Positions 1-10,893 of a DNA stretch of 64,000 nt are shown piece after piece. Source of the DNA: CAZHCG01 sp046484285 (lineage in GTDB: Bacteria; Myxococcota_A; Polyangia; JAAYKL01). Where the stretch lies: assembly GCA_046484285.1 (NCBI GenBank), contig JAWOBP010000186.1, positions 1 to 64,000 of the forward strand, in the 5' to 3' direction. Under the pieces are notes generated by a model. That model saw only the letters and a program-made list of their open reading frames with translations, searched no databases and was not told the DNA's origin. Each line of letters starts with the position of its first letter. The first letter of the stretch is position 1. A program made the position numbers and the translations under genes.

Positions 1-78
1 TTCCGCTGCGCGCGGGAGCCGGTCGAGGAGCCGGACGCCGGCCCGGAGCCGGACGCCGGCCCGGACGGGGGAGGCTGA
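1..78 (+). CDS. C-terminal end of an unidentified protein (partial)
   Basis: The first 78 bases read as an open frame ending in TGA; the start lies before the window. The visible 25 residues are rich in Pro, Asp, Ala and Gly (repeated PDAGPEPDAGP), a composition common in linkers or tails of secreted deltaproteobacterial lipoproteins. No domain is visible, so no function can be given. The frame could be fortuitous because it is so short. Confidence 0.4.
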   Translation, partial: FRCAREPVEEPDAGPEPDAGPDGGG

Positions 79-140
79 GTGCGCCGAACGGGGTCGCGGA
101 CGGGTCCGAGGAGGCGGCGCTACGAGCCGAGCGAGGCGAG

Positions 141-1616
141 ATGACGCAGCGGGGGAGCGGGGTTTCGGTGTTGGCGTGCTGTCTGGCGGCGCTGGTGGCG
201 GCGGCGTGCAACGCGGGCGGGGCCGTCGAGGTGGCGCCCGACGGCGGCGCGGACGGCGACGCGGACACGGACGCCGACACCGACAGTGACACGGACACGG
301 ACAGCGACGCCGACAGCGACGCCGACGCGGATGCCGATTCCGATGCCGATAGCGACACCGATACCGACGCAGACGCGGACACCGACGCGGACGCCGACGT
401 GGACACCTCGACCTGCCCGGATGAGGACTACCAGGTGGTGGACATCGCGACAGGTCGGTCCCACACCTGCGTCGTGCTGGAGGGCGGCGGGGTGAAGTGC
501 TGGGGCTCAAACCAGTTCGGCAAGCTGGGCTACCCGCTGGAGGAATACTACGAAGGTCTGTGCAGCGGCCCCACGCCCGACACCTGCCCGCTGGTCGATG
601 TCGGTGGTCTCGTCGTGCAGGTGACCGCCGCGGCCTACAGCACCTGTGCGCTGCTGGATAGCGGCGGGGTGAAATGCTGGGGATACGACTCGGCCGCGGG
701 AATGGCCATCTGCGGTGGAATTCTTGGCTACGACACCGTGCCCAACAGTGGGACAATCGATGATCCTTCCACGGTGGGCGTTTGCGACATCGGTCAGACC
801 GTGGCCTCCATCTCGTCGAACGCCGAGCACACCTCCGCGGTGACGCAAGACGATGAGGTGATTACGTGGGGTTGCTGCTGCAAGCCCGTGTGCATGCCCG
901 AGGTCGAATCGCCGGGCGTCATGGAATTCGGCGAGCCGGCGATCCAGACCGCCACCGGATACATCCACCACTGCGCGCTGCTGGAAAACGGCGAGGTCTA
1001 CTGCTGGGGCTACAACGACGTGGGTCAGCTCGGGTACGGCCACACCGACTTCGTGGCCGCCAGCCAGGTGCCCGACCAGGTCGGGCCGGTGGAGCTGGGC
1101 GGGCCGGCGGTGCAGGTCGCGGCCGGGGGCGACCACACCTGCGCGATCCTCGAAGGCGGCGACGTGGTCTGCTGGGGCTGGAACGGATGGGGCCAGCTCG
1201 GCTACGGCAACACGGAGAACGTGGGCGACGACGAGCTGCCGGTCGATGTGGGCACGGTCGATCTCGGAGGTCAGGCGGCCAGCATCTCGGCCGGCATGCA
1301 GCACACGTGCGCTGTTTTGGACGACGGGGCACTGAGGTGCTGGGGATGCGGGGGGGACGGCAGCCTCGGCACAGCCGACGAAGAAAACGTGGGTGACGAC
1401 GAGCCGCCGGCCGATGTCTCTCCGATCAGCGTTGGTGGCCCCGTGACACAGGTCGCCGCCGGAATGGCCCATACTTGTGTGATTCTCGAGGCCGGCACCA
1501 TCAGGTGCTGGGGGAGAAACGACAGTCAACTCGGCTACGGCGACATCCTTGAGGACGAAGAGTACATCGGCGACGACGAGCCGCCTTCCAGCCTCTGCGA
1601 GGTGCCGGTGATGTGA
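141..1616 (+). CDS. RCC1-repeat surface lipoprotein with Asp-rich linker
   Basis: 491 residues. A signal peptide ends at Cys23 in the weak lipobox context VAAAC, so it is probably a lipoprotein. Residues about 33-88 are an Asp-rich linker alternating with Ala, Thr and Ser. The rest holds about seven RCC1/BNR-like repeats with the recurring pattern HTC-x-L-(6-8)-V/R-x-CWG followed by GQLGYG, typical of seven-bladed beta-propellers. The repeats are unusually Cys-rich (HTC and CWG in most), suggesting disulphides in an oxidising extracellular place. The third repeat is degenerate (HTS, TWGCCC). RCC1-type propellers on bacterial surfaces are mostly uncharacterised; a binding or adhesive role is an inference. 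The gene stands alone, and its 3' end enters a dispersed repeat. Confidence 0.85.
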   Translation: MTQRGSGVSVLACCLAALVAAACNAGGAVEVAPDGGADGDADTDADTDSDTDTDSDADSDADADADSDADSDTDTDADADTDADADVDTSTCPDEDYQVVDIATGRSHTCVVLEGGGVKCWGSNQFGKLGYPLEEYYEGLCSGPTPDTCPLVDVGGLVVQVTAAAYSTCALLDSGGVKCWGYDSAAGMAICGGILGYDTVPNSGTIDDPSTVGVCDIGQTVASISSNAEHTSAVTQDDEVITWGCCCKPVCMPEVESPGVMEFGEPAIQTATGYIHHCALLENGEVYCWGYNDVGQLGYGHTDFVAASQVPDQVGPVELGGPAVQVAAGGDHTCAILEGGDVVCWGWNGWGQLGYGNTENVGDDELPVDVGTVDLGGQAASISAGMQHTCAVLDDGALRCWGCGGDGSLGTADEENVGDDEPPADVSPISVGGPVTQVAAGMAHTCVILEAGTIRCWGRNDSQLGYGDILEDEEYIGDDEPPSSLCEVPVM

Positions 1617-1774
1617 GCGCACCGACCGCCCGTATTTGGCTGCAGGGGTAAAGAAACCGTCCATCCCCCTGTTTTTGGCCGAAAAGACCGGCACACCCGC
1701 TTCGAGGCGGGGTATCGCGATCAGACGCCGCCCACCCGACCGCCGGCCCGCATCGGTTTCCTCACAGCGCGGAG
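1602..1774. repeat. dispersed repeat, copy A
   Basis: This segment matches 22023-22199 along its whole length, with roughly three quarters of bases identical by eye. It begins with an identical 22-bp block that contains the stop of the RCC1 gene (codons VPVM-stop) and continues through conserved islands such as GCAGGGGTAAAGAA, CATCCCCCTGTTT, GGCCGAAAAGA, CACCCGCTTCGAG and TATCGCGATCA. CAGGGG...CCCCTG and CCCGC-TTCGAG-GCGGG can fold as hairpins. It may be a structured RNA or terminator, or the scar of a duplicated RCC1 gene end. Confidence 0.75.
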
Positions 1775-1889
1775 TGCTCACGAACGCGCCGGGATTGCTG
1801 GCCGGATTCATTCGGGATAGAGTGTGCGCGATGGCGAGCCGAGAGATCGCGAGCGCCGCGCGGGGCGTCTCGCAGAGCGGAGGAGCTGC

Positions 1890-3422
1890 ATGAGCAGGCT
1901 GGGCATTCTCGGTCCGATGCTGGCGGCCGCGGCGATCGCGGCGTGGACGACCGGGACCGTTGCGCGCGCGCAGCCGCGGGAGAACCCGATCGAGCGCGCG
2001 CGGCACCACATGGAGATGGGTCAGGAGGCGTTCGCCGCCGGCGACTACGAGCTGGCCGCCGAGCGCTTCGTCGACGCCTACAATGCCTCGCCGTTTCCCG
2101 CGTTTCTCTACAACGCGGCGCTGGCCCGCGAGAAGCAGGGGGAAAACGCCGAGGCGGTGGATCTCTTCCGGCGCTACCTCGAGGAAGAGCCACAGGCCTC
2201 GGACGCGGCCCAGGTGCAGCTCAAGATACGCTCGCTGTTGGCCGAGGCGCCCACCGAGGCCGTGGCGGGCGAGAGCGCGCCGGGCGTGCCCGAGGTGGAG
2301 ATCACCGAGGTGGAGATGAAGTCCCTGATCTCGGTGCGCACCAATCCGGCCGACGCCAGGATTCGGATTCTGGACGAGGAGGGCAGCGAGGTCGCCAGCT
2401 TGGAGGGGCCTTCGGCGCAGACCGTGGTGCGCGGCACCTACACGCTGGAGGCGAGCCATCCGGACTTCCGCACGGTGCAGACCCGGGTCGACGTCACGCC
2501 GGGCCAGGTCTACATCGTTGTGGTCGAAATGAGCCAGGGCGCGTTTCTGGGCTTTCTCGGCATCAAGACCGACGTTCCAGGCGCCAGTGTTTACATCGAT
2601 GACAGGGACGAGGGGAGCGTGGGGACCACGCCCTGGGGCAACGTGCTGCCCGCCGGCGAGCACCGGATCTGGGTGGAGAAGCCCGGCTACGAGCCGGTCG
2701 AGGAGGTGGTCGAGATCCGGCTCGGAGACAAGCAGCAGCTCGACCTGGAGCTGGAGCGCCTCGACTACGGCGCTTTGCTGGTCAAGACCAACGTGCCCGG
2801 CGCCCGGGTCTATCTCGACGAGCAGCTGCTGGGGCCGGCGCCGACCGAGGAGCAGGCGCCGCCGGGCCGCCACCGGCTGCGCGTCTCGGCCGACGGGATG
2901 AAGGACTACCAGACCGAGGTGCGGATCGGGAAAGGGCAGACCACCAAGGTGCTGGTGCGGCTCAACCCCCAGCCGAGCCGCACCTCCGCCTGGGTCTCGC
3001 TCGGCTTCTCGCTGGCCCTGTTCATCGGCGGCGGAGTGACCGGAGGGTTCGCGCTCGACATCAACAACCAGCTCGACCACGAGCGCAACACCGGCCGGCT
3101 GGCCGACGACGATCCGCGGATTCTCAAGGGCTTCCTGCTGGGGCTGGGGGCGGACATCGCCTTCGGGCTGGGGACTATCGTGGGCGCGCTGAGCATCTAC
3201 TACTTCGTGCGGGATCCGCTCCCGCCCTCCGAGGGCAAGCTCTTCGATCCGGTGGACTTCGAAAACAACCCCGGCGAGGCGGCCGCGGGCCCCGCGGAGC
3301 CGGGCGACGAGGAGCCGGAATCGACGCCGCCGGACGAGACGGCGTCCCGAGCGCCGCGGCTGCTCGTGGCGCCGCTGATCACCAACGAGTCGGCCGGGCT
3401 GGGCCTGGCGGTGGTCTTCTAG
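1890..3422 (+). CDS. TPR and PEGA-domain periplasmic/membrane protein
   Basis: 510 residues from the ATG at 1890, chosen because GGAGGAG lies just upstream and a signal peptide follows at once (residues 1-28, ending ARA-Q). Residues 35-118 look like TPR helices. Three PEGA-like beta modules follow at about 147-213, 222-287 and 294-358, each with the V/K-T-(N/D)-V/P-x-A-x-(V/I) start and the (P)G-x-(Y/H) turn typical of the family. Two hydrophobic segments (about 367-389 and 411-439) come before a Pro/Glu-rich tail. PEGA proteins are envelope-associated and usually of unknown function. Next gene starts 9 bp downstream. Confidence 0.8.
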   Translation: MSRLGILGPMLAAAAIAAWTTGTVARAQPRENPIERARHHMEMGQEAFAAGDYELAAERFVDAYNASPFPAFLYNAALAREKQGENAEAVDLFRRYLEEEPQASDAAQVQLKIRSLLAEAPTEAVAGESAPGVPEVEITEVEMKSLISVRTNPADARIRILDEEGSEVASLEGPSAQTVVRGTYTLEASHPDFRTVQTRVDVTPGQVYIVVVEMSQGAFLGFLGIKTDVPGASVYIDDRDEGSVGTTPWGNVLPAGEHRIWVEKPGYEPVEEVVEIRLGDKQQLDLELERLDYGALLVKTNVPGARVYLDEQLLGPAPTEEQAPPGRHRLRVSADGMKDYQTEVRIGKGQTTKVLVRLNPQPSRTSAWVSLGFSLALFIGGGVTGGFALDINNQLDHERNTGRLADDDPRILKGFLLGLGADIAFGLGTIVGALSIYYFVRDPLPPSEGKLFDPVDFENNPGEAAAGPAEPGDEEPESTPPDETASRAPRLLVAPLITNESAGLGLAVVF

Positions 3423-3431
3423 GAGGTCTGG

Positions 3432-4880
3432 ATGAGAGCCATCAGCGGCGGGCCGCGCACTTTGCTCTTCGCGATTGTGGCGATCGCGGCGGGCGCGTGC
3501 TCGGCCTACGACTTCTTCGGCTACGAGGACAACGCTCCCTTGCACGTGGTCGAGCGTCCCGACGACTACCCCTCGGCTCGCTTCGGCGCCGAGATCGCGC
3601 CGACCAGCACCCGCGGCGAGGACCGGATGGACCTGATGGCGGTCTCGGCCGGCGAGGGCACGCCGACGGTCTTCTACCGGCTCGCCTCCGGCGGAAACCT
3701 GTCGGACGTGAACGATCCGTGGGACGAGCACGAGGCCAACGAGCTGCAGGCCGAGAAGGACGGCAGCGGCGCCTCGCTGGTGGGGCTGCCGCTCTGGGGA
3801 CCGGACCTGGTCTCGGGCTGCGTGGGGATCGGCGAGGCGGGCCAGACCCGCTGGGTGCGGATCTACTGCCTCGAGACCCAGGCGACCGCGGACAAGCTGC
3901 GCTCGGCCGAGATACCGGTCTCGAGCGAGGAGATGGTCGAGCGCTTCGGTCACCAGCTCGCCGCGATCCGGCCGGCCGCCGGATCTCCGGCCTGGCTGCT
4001 GGCCGCGGCCTCCGAGTACTTCGCGGTCGTCTACTCGAGCGCGACCCAGCGCTCCGAGAAGCTGGTGCCGGTCTTCGACGGCGTGGAGAACCCCGGAAAG
4101 CTGGTCGAGCTGGCCGCGGGACGCCTCGCCGACGGGCGGATCTTCGTCGCCGCGACCACGGCCGACGAGAGCGTCGAGCCCGCGCTGGGGCGGGTGCACC
4201 TCTTCGTCCAGCAGGCGCCGGGCAGCACCGGCTTCGAGCAGCGCGCCTGCCTCAACCGCACGGGAGAGCCGGGCTTCGGCGGCGTGATGGCCAGCGGGGA
4301 CCTGGACGGCGACGGCGCCGACGAGCTGCTGGTCTCCTCCGGCCTCGTCGACGGACGCAGCCAGGCGGTCGACGTCTGGACCGTCTCCCAGCTGATCAAC
4401 GCCGCCCCGATCTGTCACAGCGACGCGCCGCCTCCGCTGGCGACGCTGGAGCCCGGAGACGGGCCGCTCGACATCGAGTGCGACGAGGGCTGCGACTTCG
4501 GCCTGGCCCTCGCGGTCGGCGAGATCGCCACCGACGACGACGGCCCGGAGGTGATCGTGGGAGCGCCCGGCGCGCGCGTCGACGGCAAGGGGCAGGCCGG
4601 CGCCGTCTATCTCTACCGCGGCGCCGGTCTGCTGGAGCCCGGCGCGGAGGTGGAGGTCGCCGGTCGCGTGGCCCACTCCTCGCCCACCTCCCACCTGCGC
4701 TTCGGGGGCGGGCTGGCGGTCGCGCCGATGGCCGGACGCAACGAGCTGCTGGTCGGCGAGACCGGCAAGGGCCGGATCGTGATCACCTACTGCACCGGGG
4801 TGGGAGAGGACATCGAGCAGGGGGCGGACGTGACCAAGGACGCGAGCGGAACGGTCAGGTCGACCCGCTGCCGGCCGTGA
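3432..4880 (+). CDS. FG-GAP-like (integrin alpha-type) lipoprotein
   Basis: 482 residues. The signal peptide ends at Cys23 (AAGAC), a plausible lipobox. The C-terminal half has FG-GAP-like blades: GDLDGDGADELLVSSG near residue 290, a GLALAVGEIATDDDGPEVIVGAP block near 360, and a weaker blade near 425 (RFGGGLAVAP...NELLVGE). The DxDGDG loop is a calcium-binding type. AGGAGGT lies just before the start, which follows the PEGA gene by 9 bp, so the two are probably co-transcribed. Likely an outer-membrane or surface beta-propeller; ligand unknown. Confidence 0.75.
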   Translation: MRAISGGPRTLLFAIVAIAAGACSAYDFFGYEDNAPLHVVERPDDYPSARFGAEIAPTSTRGEDRMDLMAVSAGEGTPTVFYRLASGGNLSDVNDPWDEHEANELQAEKDGSGASLVGLPLWGPDLVSGCVGIGEAGQTRWVRIYCLETQATADKLRSAEIPVSSEEMVERFGHQLAAIRPAAGSPAWLLAAASEYFAVVYSSATQRSEKLVPVFDGVENPGKLVELAAGRLADGRIFVAATTADESVEPALGRVHLFVQQAPGSTGFEQRACLNRTGEPGFGGVMASGDLDGDGADELLVSSGLVDGRSQAVDVWTVSQLINAAPICHSDAPPPLATLEPGDGPLDIECDEGCDFGLALAVGEIATDDDGPEVIVGAPGARVDGKGQAGAVYLYRGAGLLEPGAEVEVAGRVAHSSPTSHLRFGGGLAVAPMAGRNELLVGETGKGRIVITYCTGVGEDIEQGADVTKDASGTVRSTRCRP

Positions 4881-4908
4881 GCCGAGATAGCACCACGGGG
4901 AGCTTCGA

Positions 4909-6329
<1,421 letters not shown>

Positions 6330-6333
<4 letters not shown>

Positions 6334-8393
6334 GCGGCAGCGGCCGTCGCGCGCTTTTCGCCTACATCGGAGACGAGCAGCGATCGTGGGGAAGGCAGGC
6401 CTTCGCCTCGGCACGCCACTACTACGTGATGCCCGGCGTGCTGCGGCTGGCCGCGGCCCTGCGCTCCGGCTCCGAGAGCGCGGGCCTGGAGTCCGTCGAG
6501 GTGCTCTTCTTCAACCGCGGCGCGCAGAGCGCCGGCGAGATGGAGCTTTGCCTCGCGGAGGCGGATCCGGATCTGCTGGGGCTGTCCTGCTTCAGCTGGA
6601 ACATCGACGGCTCGCTGGAGCTGGCCAGGGGCGCGGTCGAGCGGTCGGGCGGTCGGACCCGGGTCGTGCTGGGCGGGCCGGAGGTGGCGTTCGCCCGGGC
6701 CGCGGAGGCGCGGCGTTTCCTGGAGGAGCATCGCTTCGTCTCGGGCCTGGCGCTGGGCGAGGGCGAGCCGGTGATCGCCGAGCTGGCGCGCGTCGCGCTC
6801 GGCGGCTCGGCTCCGGACGGCGGAGTCGCGGGCGCGGTGGTCAGGTGCGGCGATCGGGTCGTCGTCGGTCCCCCTGCCCCGCCCGCGGACCTGTCGCGGC
6901 TGCCCGAGATCGACGCGTCCTCGCTCGACGTGCCGCGCTCGCCGGGGACCGGCCTGGCCGTGGTCTGCGAGACCTGCCGCGGCTGTCCCTATTCCTGCGA
7001 CTACTGCAGCTTCTCGGGCGGTTCGCGCGGCATCCGGCGCTTTTTGCTGGAGCGCGTGCGGCGCGAGCTGGTCGACCTGCTCCGCGCCGAGGTTGACGCG
7101 ATCCACTTCGCCGACTCGGTCTTCGACCTGGCCAACGATCGCGCCGCGGCGATCCTCGAGACCTGCATCGAGCACAACCGCCGCACCTCGCTGTTCTGCT
7201 ACGCGGCGTTCCAGGGGCTCGACGATCGCCTCGCCGAGCTGCTCGAGCGCTCGCGGATCCAGGTCGGGGTGGGACTGCAGTCGGTCGACGAGAGCGTGCT
7301 GCGCCGGGTCAACCGCCGCTTCGGAGTCGACAGCTTCCGCCGCTCGGTCGAGCTGCTGGGCCGCCGGCGGCGCGAGGTCAACTACACGGTGGACGTCATG
7401 TTCGGCCTGCCGGGGGACGACATCGAGGGCTTCGCCCGCACCGTTGACGAGGCCGTCGAGCTGGGCGCCAGGCACCTGATGCCGTTTCCGCTGACGCTGA
7501 TTCCCCGCACCGCGCTGGCGGCCGACCCCGACGGCTACGGGATCGTGCGATACGACGACGAGGAGATCCTCCGCGCGGTGCGTCCCCTGAGCGGGATCGT
7601 CTACGCCGACATCGGGCTTTTCCGCCAGCTCCGGCTCGACGATCTGAGGCGCTTCGACGACGTGGCCACGGCCGTCTTCTACGCCGTGCAGCGTAGTCCC
7701 GAGTCGTTCGCCGCCGTGGCGCGCTACGCGACCCGGACCGCCGAGAGGGGCCACGGGCTGGGGCCGTTCGCCGTGCTGGAGAGGATCGGCAGCGAGATCC
7801 GCGAGCGGATCGGAGATCGCAGCGTGGACATCGACGACCCGCCGGCGCTGGGCAGGGCGGTGCTGGACACCCTGATCGCAATCCTGGCGCGGGCCGGAGC
7901 CGGCGAGACGGTCCGGGCCGCCTGCGAGCAGCTGTTCCGGCTCGAGTCGGCGGCGGCGCTGCTGCTCGAGCGGCCCGACCGCCGGCGCCACCACCGGCTG
8001 GCGCTGGGGCGCGAAGAGCGTCGCGTCGAGGCGGATCGGACCGTCTCCGGCGAGCGCAGCGCGCTGACGGTCGCCTTCACGGCGCGCTCGCGGCCGATCA
8101 CCAGCGAGTTCGAATGGCGGGACCTGCTGCGCCTCGGCGAGCTGGGCGAGCGGATCGAGCGGCGGCCGGTCGGGCTCCTGATCTCGGCGCCGTACGACGA
8201 CTGGCGGATCGGCTGCGCGCGAATCGACGAGGCCGGGCGGGCGCTGTGCGAGGCGATCCCCTCGGATCGCGAGGTGCGGCTCTCGTCGCTGCAACGACGG
8301 CTGAGCCGGCGCTTCGGCGAGAGCTGGCTGCGCTCGCTGCGCGATCTTGCCGAGAGCAAAGCGATCGGAATCTACGAAGAAGAGGAGAGGTGA
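6330..8393 (+). CDS. B12-binding-domain radical SAM protein
   Basis: 687 residues from a GTG overlapping the previous stop (GTGA). The N-terminal 180 residues resemble the B12-binding (Rossmann) domain found in this radical SAM class: GLSCFSWN, VVLGGPE and a GEGEPVI motif. The radical SAM domain carries the CxxxCxxC cluster C219/C223/C226, which binds a 4Fe-4S cluster, followed by FADSVFDL and GLQS strands. The C-terminal 200 residues (from about 480) are unlike the usual family and could be a regulatory or substrate module. Members of this class perform methylations or ring rearrangements; the substrate here is not evident. Coupled to an NtrC-type regulator. Confidence 0.88.
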
Positions 8394-8432
8394 GGGGGGC
8401 GTCCTTTTCGGGGCGAAACCGTCCGCCCCCTC
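8392..8432. terminator. GC-rich hairpin between convergent genes
   Basis: GAGGGGGGCG at 8392-8401 can pair with CGCCCCCTC at 8424-8432. It sits at the 3' ends of the radical SAM gene (+) and frr (-). There is no clear U-tract, so it is only a candidate bidirectional terminator. Confidence 0.4.
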
Positions 8433-8451
8433 GATGTCTCGCAGGCCCGGA

Positions 8452-9009
8452 TCAGATCTCGGCGATGTCCTTTTCCTTGGCCTCGACGATCTCGTCCACT
8501 TCGGCCACGGCCTGGTCGGTCATCTCCTGGATCTTCTTGGTCGCGCGGGCCACGTCGTCCTTGGGCGCGTCTCCGCCGCTCTCCAGCTCCTTGAGCATGT
8601 CGTTGGAGTCGCGGCGGGCGTTGCGGATCGAGATCTTGCACTCCTCGCCGTGCTTGCGGACCACCTTGCCCAGCTCCTTGCGCCGCTCCTCGGTCAACTG
8701 CGGCACGGGAATGCGGATGATCTCGCCGTCGCTGGCCGGGTTGAGCCCCAGGTCGGCCGACTGGATCGCCTTCTCCACCGCGCCGACCGAGCTGCGGTCG
8801 TAGGGCTTGACCAACAGCATTCGCGGCTCGGGAGTGGCGATCGTGGCCAGCTGGTTGAGCGGCGTCATCGACCCGTAGTAGTCGACGCGCACCGAGTCGA
8901 GCATCGCGGCGTTGGCGCGCCCGGTGCGGATCCGGCCCAGGGTCTTGCGCAGCGCGTCGTGGGCGCTGTCAACCGATTCTTTCATCGATTGGTAGACTTC
9001 GTCGATCAT
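8452..9009 (-). CDS. frr: ribosome recycling factor
   Basis: 185 residues, the normal RRF length. Start taken at the ATG at 9009 because AGGAGGA lies just upstream on the message and homologues begin at this point (MIDEVYQSMKESVD); an in-frame ATG ten codons earlier is unlikely. Family signatures are LGRIRTGRANAAML near the N-terminus, DYYGSMTPLNQLA, and RRKELGKVVRKHGEECKISI in the long-helix domain. RRF releases post-termination ribosomes with EF-G. It usually follows pyrH and tsf; here neither is adjacent, so the gene stands outside its common operon. Confidence 0.97.
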   Translation of the reverse strand: MIDEVYQSMKESVDSAHDALRKTLGRIRTGRANAAMLDSVRVDYYGSMTPLNQLATIATPEPRMLLVKPYDRSSVGAVEKAIQSADLGLNPASDGEIIRIPVPQLTEERRKELGKVVRKHGEECKISIRNARRDSNDMLKELESGGDAPKDDVARATKKIQEMTDQAVAEVDEIVEAKEKDIAEI

Positions 9010-9125
9010 CGGGTGTTCCTCCTTCTTGAGAGAAAGCACGTTCTGCCAGCCAGGGACGCGGCAATATTACCCGGCACCGGGAGTGTTGTCGACTGGGGAG
9101 GCGAACGTCGAAAGGGAGAAAGAGG

Positions 9126-10778
9126 TCAGGCGTCCGCCCGCGTCTTGAAGTCCTTGCCGACCCAGCGCTTGGCCAGCAGCAACAGCACGGTCGAGCACAT
9201 CGCGATCGCGCCGAATACCAGCCACATCGTCTCGGTGTCGCGCTGGCCCTCGGCCGGGCAGTAGAGCTCCATCATCCAGCCCGAGTAGGCCAGCGGGACC
9301 AGCACCTTGGTCAGGAACCAGGGCAGCTGGGCCACGCCCATGTACTCGCCGGTACGACCCTCGGGAGCGATCTCGGCGGCGTACTGCAAGAAGCGCGGCT
9401 GCCACATCGCCTCGCCGATCGTCATGATGATGATGTAGCCCAGCAGCGTCCAGAAGTAGGGGCCGATCGCCAGCAGGAAGGCCGGGGCGGCCATGATCAG
9501 CGTGCCCCAGATCATCATGTTGTAGACCTTGCGCTTCTGGGTCAGCGCCGCGACCAGCGGGGCGGCGATGAAGATCAGGATCGGGTTGGCGTTGGCGAAG
9601 ATCTCGAAATAATCGCCGATCCAGCCCTCGAAGGCGCGGTTGATGTACTGGGGCAGCACCAGCCAGTTGTAGGTGAACAGCGTCTGGACCGGGATCAGCG
9701 CGAAGATGAAGAAGAAGAACTTGGCGTTGGACAGCGGGTGGTTGGCCAGCCAGCGGCGGGTGGGCGGAACGAACGACAGCGCGACCCACAGCCCGGCTCC
9801 GGCCAGGCAGATGTAGTGGTTGTGCGGCGAGCCGACCCCGAACCAGATCGTGGCCAGGATTCCGGCGGCCAGCAGCCAGAGCTGGAACGGCACGTGCCTG
9901 TCGGCTCTCCGCGCGGCGTCCTCGGCCTGCTTTTCGCTTCCCTGATCGTCTTTTTTCTCGGCCTCGTCCCGCGTCTCCCGGGCCGCCCGCTCGGTGGCGG
10001 CGGCGATCGTGCGCGAGGTCAGGATCAGCAGGGTCAGCACCAGCGCCAGCGCGGTGAAGCCGGTGTAGACCCAGAAGGTGCCGGGGATCCCCAGCCCCAG
10101 GAAGTCCTCGTCGCGCAGCAGAAAGGCGAACGAGGGGAACCATCCTCCCAGGTTCATCACCGCGTAGAGCATCGCGAAGCCCATCCCCGCGGTCCTGGGC
10201 GTGGTGAACTTGCGCACCGCGGCGTAGGCCGCCGGCTGGTACATGCCGTAGCCGATCACCACCAGCAGGATCCCGCCCATGGTGACCAGGTGCAGCGGCG
10301 ACCACAGCCCGGCCGGCTCCAGGCCCAGCAGGTTGGGCGAGCCCGAGATCAGGACCCGTCCGCCCAGCATCAGGATGAAAGAGCCGACCAGCGCGAAGCG
10401 CACGCCCTTCTTGTCGACAACGAAGCCGAGGAAGAACATCGAGATCGTGATCCCCGCGGTCAGCGCGCCGACCATCCGGTGCGACCAGACGTCGGCGTTC
10501 TCCACTCCCTGGAAAACGAAGTCGGAGAAGTGGATCGCCAGGTAGCCCAGCATCCCGAAGTAGACCATCCCCTCCAGCAGGTAGGAGAGGTTGACGCCCC
10601 ACAGGGCGCGCGGGGCGCGCACCAGGTCAATGAACGGCTGGACCAGCTCGCGCGCCGGGCTAGGCTTGTGCTGCGCCGGTGCGCCCTGATCTCCGGAGCT
10701 TTCGGGAGAGTCTCCTCCACCTCCCGCGGGCTGGCCGGTCTCGATCTCGGAATCGGAATCGCGCGTCTCGTTGCTCAT
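9126..10778 (-). CDS. MFS transporter, POT/PTR-like
   Basis: 550 residues from the ATG at 10778 (MSNETRDSD). A hydrophilic acidic N-terminus of about 40 residues precedes roughly twelve hydrophobic segments. A charged cytoplasmic loop of about 40 residues, rich in Glu, Lys and Arg, sits mid-protein (around residue 235-275), as in many POT-type proteins. GYGMYQPAAYAAVRKFT and GEAMWQPRFLQYAAEIAPEG resemble the paired motifs of MFS oligopeptide carriers, but substrate specificity cannot be read. It is transcribed with frr orientation, 116 bp upstream of frr. Confidence 0.75.
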   Translation of the reverse strand: MSNETRDSDSEIETGQPAGGGGDSPESSGDQGAPAQHKPSPARELVQPFIDLVRAPRALWGVNLSYLLEGMVYFGMLGYLAIHFSDFVFQGVENADVWSHRMVGALTAGITISMFFLGFVVDKKGVRFALVGSFILMLGGRVLISGSPNLLGLEPAGLWSPLHLVTMGGILLVVIGYGMYQPAAYAAVRKFTTPRTAGMGFAMLYAVMNLGGWFPSFAFLLRDEDFLGLGIPGTFWVYTGFTALALVLTLLILTSRTIAAATERAARETRDEAEKKDDQGSEKQAEDAARRADRHVPFQLWLLAAGILATIWFGVGSPHNHYICLAGAGLWVALSFVPPTRRWLANHPLSNAKFFFFIFALIPVQTLFTYNWLVLPQYINRAFEGWIGDYFEIFANANPILIFIAAPLVAALTQKRKVYNMMIWGTLIMAAPAFLLAIGPYFWTLLGYIIIMTIGEAMWQPRFLQYAAEIAPEGRTGEYMGVAQLPWFLTKVLVPLAYSGWMMELYCPAEGQRDTETMWLVFGAIAMCSTVLLLLAKRWVGKDFKTRADA

Positions 10779-10893
10779 CTGTCTCGTGCTCCTCGAAGGT
10801 CGGGGGCTCGTCGAAGCACAATTGATCCCCACGAAAAGGGCCCGGCGTCAAGCTGTCCGAACCCCTTCATCCCCTACGCCTGCTCGCAGACCG

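Noticed and set aside
507..4694. A very long minus-strand open frame (about 1400 codons)
   Set aside because: It lies opposite three convincing plus-strand genes with signal peptides and domains. In DNA of this GC content, antisense frames stay open by chance, and its translation is low-complexity Arg/Gly/Ala without domains.
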